Below are positions 1 to 10,481 of a stretch of DNA of 64,000 nucleotides, piece after piece. Position 1 is the first letter of the stretch; each line of letters opens with the position of its first letter. Source of the DNA: Morchella semilibera (Eukaryota > Ascomycota > Pezizomycetes > Pezizales > Morchellaceae); the NCBI GenBank assembly GCA_009192285.1, contig CM018606.1, positions 1,850,081 through 1,914,080 on the forward strand, given 5' to 3'. Position numbers and translations under genes: made by a program. The notes beneath the pieces are model-generated. The model had not been told where the DNA came from, searched no databases, and worked only from the letters and a program-made list of their open reading frames with translations.

Positions 1-1263
1 TGCTCGCTCTCGCGCGTCTTGCGCTGCCAGCTCTGCATGGTCCGGCTCATGTGGTCGATTGTCTGGCGCAGCCCCGTGTTCTCCAGCTGCAGCTCCTCCT
101 TGGTCTTCTTGCCCGTGTCGCCGCCGCCGCGCCGCACGACGCCCGCGTAGCTGAGCGTGCCGCCTGTGACGGGGACGACGTAGAAGCTCTCTGCGCCGGC
201 GCCGGCGCCCGCACCACCGCCGCCGCCGCCGCCACCGGGCCCCGTGCGCCCGGCGGTCCATGCGCGCGGGAGGAGCGTGCTGGCGGGTGGGTCCGGGTCT
301 ACGGGGCTGCTCGGGTCGTCGGTGAGCGGCAGGCCGGCGAATGCGAGGGATGCGGCAAAGGGCGAGCCGATGCGCGAGACGAGGGTGTTGAGGGAGGTGT
401 AGAATTTCGAGAAGGGCTCGTCGGAGGAGGTGGAGGAGGAGGTCTGCAGGTCGGGTGCGGAGGCTCGGGTGGAGAGGCGGGGGGTGGTGGACGCACGCTT
501 GGGTGGCGGCGGGGTCGGGTCGTCCGGGGGGAGGAGGTTGAGCGGGTTTGTGGTCGGCTTTGAGGACGGGTGGTAGTCGTGCGCCGTGGGCAGGGTCTGC
601 GAGCGCTCGGGAAACAGTGAGCGCCGGCGAGTCGGGGAGGTGGCTCCTCCACTCCCCAGTCGGCTCTGCTGTGGAATACCGCGCGCAGACGCCAGGTTCG
701 TTGCGAGCGACGACGTGCTCTTCTGGAGCCTTGGCGGTATCGGTGCCGTCCCCGTATTCGCAAAGGGCAGGGACGGCGGCGGCGGCGGCGGGAGTGCCTC
801 CTTTGTCCGGAGCTTGGAGGCGGGGGTGGCAGAGGTGGTGGGTTCCTCGCCTACATTCTCCGTGGATGCGCTACCCTCGACGACGGTCTCTAGGGCGGCA
901 CCGCCACTACCGAACCGCTCGACGGGGCGTTCAGCTTCGAGGCGGAGACGGGCGCCCCAGCGCTCATGCTCGGTGGAGAGGAGCTCGAGCGTACGCAAGG
1001 CTTCGGGATCCTTGGTGAGCTTTACGGCAGCTGCGAAGGAGGTGGAGGCGAGGGCATGGGAAGAGGCGGCCGCAAGGAGAGTACTGGGTGAGTGTGGGGG
1101 CACAGAAGAGCGGAGGATATTTGACGCTGTGGAGGCGTGTTGGTGAGCCTGTGGGGAGGGGGGGGTGTTAGCTATATAGCTATATATAAAATAGACAGTG
1201 AGGACTTTGTAGATAGGACAAATAAGAGAGCTCTAGTACCAGTGTTAAAGGCGAGTCCTCCAT
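1..1263 (-). CDS. MIT-domain protein, 3' part beyond left edge
   Basis: The minus strand is open without a stop from 1148 to the window edge, about 382 codons. A likely first exon at 1263-1240 (ATG, then MEDSPLTL) is joined through a 91-bp intron (CTG|GTACTA ... CCACAG). The N-terminal stretch (AHQHAS.ASNIL, SSHALASTSFAAAVKL, LRTLELLSTEHERW) has the helical pattern of a MIT (microtubule interacting and transport) domain. A Pro/Ser-rich linker follows, then the block ESFYVVPVTGGTLSYAG, which I recall from fungal MIT proteins, and the start of a coiled coil (KKTKEELQLENTGLRQTIDHM). MIT domains bind ESCRT-III-type tails or guide AAA ATPases, so an endosomal or membrane role is an inference. A poly-Gly run precedes the conserved block. 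Family assignment rests on pattern memory. The start is plausible but unproven. Confidence 0.6.
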
Positions 1264-1274
1264 AGCTTCAGTAT

Positions 1275-1303
1275 GTCTGTCTGTCTATCTCTGTGTGTCT
1301 GTG

Positions 1304-1338
<35 letters not shown>

Positions 1339-1340
1339 GT
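1275..1340. repeat. GTCT tetranucleotide microsatellite
   Basis: An imperfect array of GTCT units with GTCTATCT and GTGT interruptions runs into TATATATA. It lies just upstream of the putative first exon of the MIT gene, so it would fall in that gene's 5' flank. Its length is likely to vary between strains. Confidence 0.9.
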
Positions 1341-3243
1341 ATATATATGCGCGAGTGCGGGGGAGGGGGTCTGTTGATGAGATGATCAGCGAGCGAGCAA
1401 GGTTCGAGAGAGCTGTAAACTGGCCGGGGGTGCGTGATGATGATCTAAGGAGCCCTGGACATTGTCTATGAAATATATATACCGTCTATGGTTGTGGTGG
1501 TGAGGGTGGTGAAGTGAAGCTCTTGATTCTCTGAGGATCCTTTGGCTGGGGAGTGAAGGAGAAAGAAAGAAGGAGATCAGAGCTCATCATCTTCTTCGTC
1601 CGATTGTGAGCCTGATCGTTACGCCTCATAAAGCACACTCCAGCCCCACAGTGCTGAGCCACACCTTGGCACCTGTCGAGATCCGAGATCGAGTTTGACT
1701 GGCGGTCCGGCTGGATCTACATTTCTTGGAGTATCGCGATATAGATACTCTATTAACAGCTAGACAAGATTATAGACTTCCGTACGGCCAATTGGACCAC
1801 TGCAGAGAAATGATACCATCAAATGGCCGAACTCAGTCCCTTAGTGACCAATATTGACCAACAATAACTGCCGAGGCCTCGAGAACCCTCTAGGTACTTG
1901 GTGGGTATAACCTAACTTGATAGCAAGACCACACAAACCTGGACCCGACACGCATACGGTAACATGCAAACCCTCTCCAGTGCACGCGAGCTGCAGCTTA
2001 TAGCTATAGGCCTCAAGCCCCGATAGTCTTGCATTCCATTGGACCTACAAGCTCTACCTGCCATGACCACTAGGGGTGGGAACAACTAAGAAAATCCCGT
2101 TGATCCAGCAGCCGAGTGATAATCTGTGAACATACGGTCTACATGCTATGTAGCCAGAGCAACGTACTCCAATGAAACCATAGCGGGCGACCTTACTATC
2201 TATGGGATAACCTGGCTAGCTCCTACTTTCTATATGCACAGTGTTGGCGTTGTAGGGGCTGGAGGGAGTTGTAATGTAGCCACCACGGACTAGTGGTTGT
2301 GAGGGGAGGTAGTTGTGGGGGAGAGGTGCATACTTACTTGCGCTGCTAGACACTGCCCATTCATGTACTTCTAATGGTAAGAACTTGAAGCGGCCGCCCG
2401 GGACGCGCGTGGGCTGGGGTAGAACAGCGTCTTGGCACAGGCTGGCATGCACCATTCTATTGTGCCTGCTTAGGTTCAAGAGGGCAGGAAGGCCACCACC
2501 ACCATGCGTTGAGAGGCTGTGGCTAACTTTTTTTTTCCCCCTCTGAGGGCTGATATAATAGGGCTATTCTACCATGCACCTGATAGCTGTGAGGCCCCAC
2601 ACAACGGTAACCATATATATTGCTACGTAGTTTAGTAGCTACCAGCATGGCCGCCCAGGTGTAGGCGGCGGCCAGAGAGGAGGCCATCTAATCTACATAT
2701 GTATGCCCGCTCCCCCATAACCCGCAGACGGTGGTACCATAGAAAACCAGCGTGTACGCTTCTTACCTTAAGTACTGCACGACGCAAGAAGTATCTACCC
2801 CGGGCCAGGCCAGCCGGGTACGTGAGGGCGTGGGGCCCCCAGTAACATTTCTGATCTACAGCATAGGACTACGGGTTTAGTGACGGGAGTGCCGGCATTG
2901 TGGCTAGGGGGAGGGTATATATATACTGTGCGTGTGTACGTATTCTTACCGCATACGTTGATGGCGTATTGCTTGTATTGACTTATCTTGACATGAGTGT
3001 TTGGGTGGGGGAATGGTTATTATGTACTTGTGTGTGTTTGGGTCTGCCGGCGGTGGAAAGAGGGGAGCTGTAGCGCTGGGCTGAATGACATGTAATAATA
3101 GTAGTAGTAGCAATAACAATAATAATAATAATAGAGCAGTACACAACCAACCAGCCACAACCAAGTCTCAGTAGAACGTCAATGATCGTCAACGCCACTA
3201 AATAGTAGTAGTTAACTTACAGCTCCACGCACTCACTCACAAC
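1341..3243. other. Intergenic, no convincing gene
   Basis: The open frames here are short, low in complexity and without conserved domains. The region holds one arm of a dispersed repeat (2463-2567), a trinucleotide stretch of AAT/TAG type near 3090-3135, and otherwise unremarkable unique sequence. It is the shared 5'/3' flank of the two minus-strand neighbours. Confidence 0.6.
2463..2567 (-). repeat. Dispersed repeat, copy 1 (partner at 21985-22190)
   Basis: On the minus strand this reads ATAGCCCTATTATAT, then an A-run, GTTAG, and CACAGCCTCTCAACGCATG. The same blocks occur in the same order on the plus strand at 21985-22030 and 22118-22180, where about 90 bp separates them. The differences are mostly transitions. 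No coding capacity is seen. It may be a fragment of a non-autonomous transposon. Confidence 0.6.
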
Positions 3244-4858
3244 TCACCCTCCGCTCCCCCCCACCACCACCTCCTCCTCCGTCTGCACGCCCCAATCCCT
3301 CCTCCCCACACACCCCAAATACAGCCCAGCGGCCACCACGTCCGAGAACCTCTCAAACACGTCTCCGGGCGCCCTCCCCATGACCTCTGCCAGCGCCTCG
3401 CAGTCCACCCCGGCCTGCAGGCTCTCCACCAGGAGCATGCGGTCCGTGCTGCTCCACGAGCCCCGGCGCACCGGCCCGCACCGGCGCTTGGGCTGGGGCG
3501 CCGAGGAGCTGTAGGAGCTGGGGGAGTTGGAGGGGGAGTAGGTGGGTGAGCGTGGGGGCGTGGGCGTGGGCGGTGGCCGCTTGCGCGGGTTGATGCGGAT
3601 TAGTGTTGGTGGTGGGGAGGGCGTGGAGCTGGTGTAGCGGGTGGAGGTGGTGGTGGAGGAGGTGGGGGAGCTTAGGAGGAGACTATGGGCTGATGGGGGA
3701 GGGGCGTGGTTAGTGGGTTTGGTTAATTCTGTATATATAGATATATATATTTCAACTATGGGTTTAAAAAATATCACAAAGACATAATATCAGAAAATAG
3801 GAACCCACCACATGTCCCTTCAACGGATCAAACGGGCCCATCCTCGCCGCCCCCGAGACCCTCGCCCTCGCGCCAAACGCCCTCGCCATCTCCCCCAACC
3901 CCCTTGCCATCTCCCCCAAGCCCCTTGCCATCTCTCCCACCCCGCTCCCAAAGTCCTATATATACCAAAAACAACCCACACATCAATCACTTACCCACCA
4001 CGAACCCAGGGAGGGGGCAATACTTACAATCTCATCGTCCTCATCTTCCTCATCGCCCTCGTCGTCCTCATCGTCCTCGTCCTCGTCGTCCTCATCGTCC
4101 TCATCGTCCTCATCGTCCTCATCGTCCTCATCGTCGCTCTCCTCCCCCATAAACGCAGAGCTGCCGCGGTCGTCGGGGTCGCGGGCCCGCGGGCTGCCGC
4201 CGTGTGTCTGCCGCGGGCGCCCGTAGAAGTCGTACACATACTCGCGCGCGGGATACGGCGGCGGGGGTGTTGGCGTGCGCGTGGGGGCGGCGGCGGTCCG
4301 GTGCGCGGGCTCTGTGTCCCATGGCCAGGAGGGATCGTACCGCGGGGCGGCCACGGCCTGTGGTAGCAGCGCGGGAACGGCCTGGTCACGAGCTGCCGGC
4401 TGGGGCACGGAGGTGGTGGTGGTGGTGCTGGTGGGACCAGTGGGTACGCAGGGGCAGACCTGGGCTTCGTCCTTTATGGCTGTCGCCGTGACGCGGCGGT
4501 ACTGTGGGTGGTGCGGCGCGGCGGCGGCGGCGGCGGCAGCGGGGAGGCCTGGGGCCTGTGTAAATTGCAATGCTTGTGCTTCTCCAATGTCCGCTGGAAG
4601 TCCAGGTCCGGTTTGTGTGAGGTCTGGAGCTGAGGCCGGGGCGGACCCTCCCCACCCCCATGCAGTAGTAGCCCCCGCTTCCGCCTTCACTACAACTTCT
4701 TCTTCTTCTTCTTCTTCTTTTTGCCTTACCCCTCCTGCCTCTGCCTCGGCGTCTACCTCTGTAACTCTAGGCTGCGGCGGCGACGGCGGCGACGGCACCC
4801 GCGCGGCGTAGGACCGCACAGAGCTCATGAGTGTGTTTGCGGTGTTTCCGCTTGCCAT
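3244..4858 (-). CDS. SANT/Myb-like acidic nuclear protein (hypothetical)
   Basis: Exon 1 (4858-4028, phase 0, donor GATT|GTAAGT) encodes an Ala/Pro/Thr-rich region and then about 38 nearly pure Asp/Glu residues. A middle exon (about 3955-3805) gives three tandem heptads of the type GEMARGL. The last exon (about 3689-3244) is Ser/Thr/Pro-rich, has a basic cluster (PQPKRRC) and ends in a SANT/Myb-like helical unit (GSWSSTDRMLLVESL, then CEALAEVMGRAPGDVFERF). The W-x(6)-LL-x(n)-A-x(4)-R-x(3)-V-x(2)-RF pattern suggests DNA or histone-tail binding in the nucleus. That function is inferred only from this pattern. The exon 2/3 junction is uncertain: the best-looking donor (GTG|GTGGGT) is phase 0 but no acceptor matches it, so the weaker phase-1 donor G|GTTCC is assumed. 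Confidence 0.5.
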
Positions 4859-5401
4859 GTTCTCTCCAGAACGGTACAGTGTTGGACTCAGGGAAAGGAA
4901 GGAGGTTGTGGTCGAGGGTATTGTACTATATGATGATCTAGTAGGGTTGGAGGACTAGAAGAAGGTGAGGAGAAGGAGGGGAAGTTTAAGTTTGTCTTTT
5001 CTTTTTAAAAAACAATTAATTAATTATATAGTCTAGGGTGACCTACGTATTGAAGAGGGGTTTGCTATCCTGATATTACGGGATGGGACCGGGTGGGCGC
5101 CTTTTTTGTTGTTTGCTCTGGCGGCGCTGAGCGGGATGAATGGAGGTGGACAAACCGGGAAGGCGGTCATTGACACTTCCGTATGTGGCTTAGTGCACAT
5201 CCAGTCGTGGTGTCTTGTCCCGAGTGTCAAGCTGCGAACATCACAGAGAGCAATTGTTAGTAAAATTATTGTATTCCAGGATGACTGCCTCGCCCGACTC
5301 CCCTCGGTCTCGAAATTGGGTTCCTCATGTACTACACACCAAAGTCATTTTTTTTTTATTTACTCTAATGTCTACTTACACTTACATCTAACCAACCAAC
5401 C
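4859..5401. other. Intergenic between DPH5 and the SANT-like gene
   Basis: This is the promoter side of the SANT/Myb-like gene and the 3' flank of DPH5. There is an A/T-rich stretch near 5005-5030 with TTAATTAATTA. No gene is supported. Confidence 0.6.
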
Positions 5402-6535
5402 CTACGCTCCCTTACGCCCATGCTCCAGCTCATATGCCCTGTTGAACTCGTCCACATCCACCGCAAACGGGCGGATGTAGTCGATCTCGAGCTCGTGCAC
5501 ACGCTTGCCCAGCAGCACCAGCGAGTGCAACGGCGGGCCCAGATCGGCCTCTGCCAGCTGCTTGAGCGTTCCTGCCACAAACTGCTGGTCCTCGGAGCCG
5601 AGGCGGGAGACACCGATCGCGAGCGTGTTGGGCGAGTAGGCTACGTATGACAGTTAAGTATAATGATATAGGAAGACGGGGGGTGATGGGGGTGAGTAAA
5701 GTGTCACACATACCGCCTTCGCCCTTCTCCTCCTCAATCTCAAGCATCTGCTGCGCGCACTGCGCAACCGTCATGTACCTACCCCCACAGTCAGACCCCT
5801 CTCCGCCCGCAACCCAAACTGCCTGGTCCAGATAGCACCTACCTGGGTGGCTCATAGATCCTCCTCCCCCTCGCCATATTCTCCAGGCTCTGCTCCTTTA
5901 CCTTGATGTCCAGGAGCATGAGCGTGTGCAGCCCGACGTCTCTATTCTCCTTGACGCGGTCATAGAAACTTGCGGGCCTCCATCCGTCCGTAAAGAACAC
6001 CATGGACACCGTCTGCCCAAAGTTGTACAGCTGCAGCCCGCACGCGCCGATGGCGTTCATGATGGACGCATTGTGGATCGTGCGGTACGGGATTGCAAGC
6101 TCGCGCGCGCGTAGAAGAAGGTCTGTGTGTGTGGTGGCCCTCTCATGTGTGTTAGCAGCCTCGCCCTGAGAAGGAGGGAGGGGGGGGGGGGTACCCAAAT
6201 GGATCACCGACGACAAGGAAGGCGACGTCCGTGCTTGCCGCGTCGCTCAGGATCTCGTCGGATTGGGACTCGACCATCTCGCGGTCTGCAACGATCACCT
6301 CGCGGCCGTAGAACTCTTCCTAATATATATATACTGTTGTTAGGGATAGTTGGGGAAAGGTGGCAGGGAGTGAGGAGATGATAGGAGAGGGAGGAGGTAC
6401 GAGTTTCTCCTTGTCAATCATGAGGATACTTGTGTAGGCTTCGAGATAGACGCGGGAGCATTTTCTGACGACTTCGAGGCCGGCGACGGTGATATCTTTT
6501 TCATTGGAGAGGCCGAGGCCGACAAGGTAGAGCAT
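5402..6535 (-). CDS. DPH5: Diphthine methyl ester synthase
   Basis: Makes diphthine methyl ester, the SAM-dependent methylation step in building diphthamide on the EF2 histidine; a cytosolic enzyme. Five exons: 6535-6401, 6319-6195, 6139-5843, 5778-5714 and 5640-5402. Together they make 861 nt, 286 residues, the usual family length, with all phases consistent. Family signatures: N-terminal [25 protein letters not shown], the VVGDPFGATTHTDL loop that binds SAM in this tetrapyrrole-methylase fold, [41 protein letters not shown], and a C-terminal [15 protein letters not shown] block. No key residue appears lost. The start is the only ATG that gives the canonical MLYL beginning. Confidence 0.96.
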
Positions 6536-7402
6536 GGTTGGCTATGCTGTGGAGTGGTGTTGTTTTCTGTGGTGGGGGCTATTTTGGAGGTGGGGTTGGT
6601 GGGGTTGGTGGGGGATGAGTTTGCATGAGGCTCTTAGTAGGGACTTGGTCCGTGCGTTTAGCAGGGGCGAGTGATTTCCTGTGAAGAGGGGGAGAGATGG
6701 GTTCAGGTTGGTTTTTACATGAGCGAGCTGAACTATGAGTTGGGTCTTCTAAGGCTTGTTGCTACGAAAAATAAAATGTATGCAGTAGATGATAAACATA
6801 CTAAATTATTACATCCCTCTTGAAATATTTGACTGAGCATGTAATTCACCGTAAATCATTTACTCATAAAATCTACCATCAATCGTTATACCCAACATAC
6901 CTTCCCCCCCCCCCCCCACCCTCCACAACCATAAACCTCTCTCGCAAAACACCCTAGTAGTAATACAAAGATTCAGAACCCCCTACATTGATAGCCCAGA
7001 TAGGACGAGATAAGAAAGAAGGGAAACTAAATAACCTCCCTAATCCCGAATTGAATGAAAGTACTAAAAGGTATATAGCGGAAGAAACAATCGAGCCAAG
7101 TGAGCAGAAGAAACCCCCAACAAACCTGAAGAGTCTTTAAACAAACCAAAAGACCTCTACAACGTTTTGATAAAAGAACAACTTCCACAAAGAGAAAAAA
7201 AAAACCCCCACCAAAAGACGCCTCATTTACCAGATGAAAACGAAGCTACATAAAATGAAACCAAATAGACTTTCACCTTTTAAAAAAATAAGATGAGGAA
7301 AGAAGGAAAAGCACTAGGTCGTTCAAGTTCTTCAAGATTTTTCGCCCCTAATTCCCACCATGGTCAGGCTCTGCACACAATTATACACTTTACTTCTCCA
7401 AA
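6536..7402. other. Intergenic: DPH5 promoter and 3' flank of the J-domain gene
   Basis: The DPH5 side has GT-rich sequence (GGTGGGGTTGGTGGG type). There is a run of about 14 C near 6904-6917, followed by A-rich sequence up to 7300. No gene is supported. Confidence 0.6.
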
Positions 7403-10400
7403 TTATGTGTTGGCCCTGCTCTCCACCACAGCCCCCCGGTACCTCAGCCAGTCTTCAAGTGCAGCCATATGCTTCTCTCGAGCTTGTCTATAGGACTCTT
7501 CCAGCACAAAATCCTGCTCCTTGACCCTCTTAATATAATCCTTGATTGCATTCTGGTCCAAGTTCACATCCCTGAGACTTCTGTTGCTTAAAATCCCTTG
7601 TAACCTGCGCACGCTTTCTTCGTAAGTATTCCAGGCCTTTACATAGTCCTCGACACGAGCGAAAAACTTGTTGTAGGTAGAGAGCTCTATATCTATAGGT
7701 GTTTGGGGAACTGTTGGTGGACTTGGTGTAGAGAATGAATCCTCCATAGGAGTTTGTGGCAAATAGATATCTTGAAGGTTCGGCTTCGCTTTTGAAAATG
7801 TAGGTGGGAGGGTAGGCTTTGGAGTCCCGCGATAGACGCGAGGAAGGTGATCCCCTAGCTCGCCAAGACCATCAAGCCCGACTTCGGCGGCGCGAGCTAA
7901 GGGCGAGACAGAAGCCAAGCTGCTCATATTGTCTAGTCCATTGGCTTTCAAAGGATGAACTGATCCGAGTACGTTCATGGTGTCAAATCCATCCCCCTTG
8001 GTTGAACGGGGGGAAATAGGGGTCGGAGCTCTGGAGCTGATGTTCCCCATTGGACTCTTAGGGCCAATGTGCCCATTTAACATCGCTGCTTGAATATCAA
8101 TTGGCTCGGGGACCCCGGTGTCTGGGGCAGTGTCCATGGGCTCGAACCCTCCATCTCCAATGGAAGGACTCTGTGATGTTGTAGCCTGCTTAAACCCCTT
8201 CTGCTTCGATGGAGCATCATCGCTGTCTTCCTCCGATTCCACCCGAGCAGCCATACTGTTAACATTCACATTATCCTTGCTCTTACTTCTAAATTTAGTG
8301 AAACTTTTGGTGCTCTTTTTCTTCTTTGGGCTACCGGTTGACAAGGGTGGCTCAAACGCTATTTCGTTCAAGTTATTCCATAATTCCTGTTTGAACTGAC
8401 TGAAATCAGCTGGTTGTTCCTGCTTTGCCTGCTGACGTTGCTGCTGATGTGGTTGAGGTGTTGGTCGAGGTTTTGGGACGGTTTGTTTTTGTGTAGGATA
8501 GATAGGCTGACTCTGTGGTCGGGTAAATGGGGCCGTTGCATGCAGCCTATTTGAGTTGTGTACGCTATTGTCTTCTGGAGAAATGTAAGGGAAAGGATTG
8601 GCATCCCTTGCTTTATGGAAATTGAAATCTGGTTTCTTTTGGAAAGGACTATCTTGCGGAGACGGAGGTGAGATGTGAGGCTCTGATCGATAAGAATCTA
8701 CTCTAGCCATTCTAGGAGCAAAATTGAAGCTATACATGTGTTAGATTGACAGCACAACGGGGACTACGGTAAAAAGTACCTGAAATCATTCGAGCTTTGA
8801 CGTCTTTTAGCAGACTCAAAGCTGGGACTCTGTTCTTTGGACTCCCCAGACCCTGAGTTGGCAGCACTGTGAGGCCCAGATGTGCGCGGCCGATCTGGTG
8901 AACTAGGCCTTTCGCGCGGCTGTGTCTCACTTTTTGCTCTATTGTGGCCGTGGCCATTACTAGTGTCGCTACCCTTTCCGAACATTTCGCTGAATCCGTA
9001 CCCCCGCTGCGAATCCCGTGGTTGCTCTCTTGTGGATGATTCATAGTATTTTGGCTCTTCATCGTGATTTACTGAAGTGAAACGGGCATAAGGGCCCGGG
9101 TAGTCGCTGCTGGGGACCTAGCTCCCCATCCGTCCATCTCATCAGTCGCCCGTTCGTTATCGTGTCGCATAGTATTAAGTTTATTAGGTGATCTCCGGGA
9201 ATTGTTTCTAGATGCTGTTTTGGACCTTCTCTCTTCTGCTAACCGCTCATCTGCTGTCCTCGACAAATCTTCATCCCTGAGGCCATGAAATGGTTGATCT
9301 GAACGAAATTCGCTCCGAGAGTATTGACTGGCCTCCGCCTGGGCCCAATGATTTCTTCGTGCCTCTTCTTCCTCCGCCCTCCTTGCCTCTTCCTCGGCGC
9401 GTTTCCTCCGTTCCTCCCTTCTCTGCTCCTCCCTCCGCTGCTCCTCCCTTCGTTGCTCCTCCCTTCGCTGTTCCTCCCTTCGCCTCTTATCTTCGGCACG
9501 CCGTTCTTCTCTCTCCCTTTCGGCCGCCTCCTCTTCTCTTCTTCGTCTTTCAAGCTCCCTTTGCTTAATTTCAAGCTCCCTTTGCTTAATTTCTTCCTTG
9601 GCCCTTTGCTCCTTGATATAAGCCCCAAGATTGAAATCAGGACCTTGAGCAGCTGGATCTCGCTGTCCACCCACAGTTGAATGAGCCTTACGGGTTGATG
9701 TAGAAGGCTTAGGTGTCCCAGAAGGCGTTGCACTAGATTGCCGGGTAGTATGGGTGTATGCACTCTCACCACGATTTCGTGGTGACTCCGGACGATATCC
9801 TCGTTCCTGATAATAACCTTCATAACTGTCTTCGAAATCAGTAGCTGGTTTAGGCGGTGTTGCGTGGTAGCTACTGCTGTAATTAAATCCAGAACGTTCA
9901 AATCCTCTAGAGCGTTCAAAGTCCCCAGAACGTTGCCTTCTGGCGCTACTACTACTATTATACGTGCTTGTAAAGTCTTCATACTTAGTATGACGAGAGC
10001 CAGGTGTAGTGTGTGCTTGAGCTTGGGGTGGAAATCCTCTTCCAAAGGTAGAAGGAGGTGCACCCCAAGTAGAGGTTGCTCCAGTTGCTGCAGTAGATGA
10101 GCCAGAAGCGTAGCGCGTAGCTGTTTTTGACTTGGGCTTAGGACGCGAGCTTTCAGGAAGACCATGATACGGGTTATCCTCGTCGTATTTACTTCGTTCA
10201 AGCTGATCCTTCAAAGTATCATACGCCCTTTGAAGTTCCTGGAACTTTTCCTTAGCCATGGGGTCATCTGGGTTCTTGTCCGGATGTGTGTCTCGAGCTA
10301 CATATGGGAGATGTCAGAATATGGTCGGATTTCACATGGGTTTGCGGGGGGAGCTGATAAAAAGTAGGAATGTGAAAGGCTTTGACCAACCAGCTTTTCG

Positions 10401-10481
10401 AAACGCCTTTTTGATTTCATCGTCTGCTGCATGCCGGTGGACGGCAAGTGTCTTGTAGAAGTCAACCTCACTAGGTGCCAT
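7403..10481 (-). CDS. Large J-domain (DnaJ-type) protein
   Basis: Exon 1 (10481-10391) and the start of exon 2 (from 10297) encode an N-terminal J domain: [34 protein letters not shown], with the HPD tripeptide that stimulates Hsp70 ATPase, then FQELQRAYDTLKD. Next come Ser/Thr/Gly-rich disorder, a highly charged helix made of near-exact REEQR repeats (about 9540-9400), a second disordered part, and a C-terminal helical block (YNKFFARVEDYVKAWNTYEESV). The last intron lies at 8779-8730, and the final exon is 8729-7403. The frame shifts by one base near 9112-9115 in a CCCC run. One extra base there gives 2,937 nt (978 residues) and the continuous reading RSPSSDYPGPYARF. Likely a cytosolic or nuclear co-chaperone. 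I do not recognise a specific orthologue. Confidence 0.85.

Noticed and set aside
9100-9130. A short intron explaining the J-domain gene frame change
   Set aside because: The possible GT-AG pair gives the wrong phase and would be about 46 nt. A single missing C in CCCC explains the reading better.
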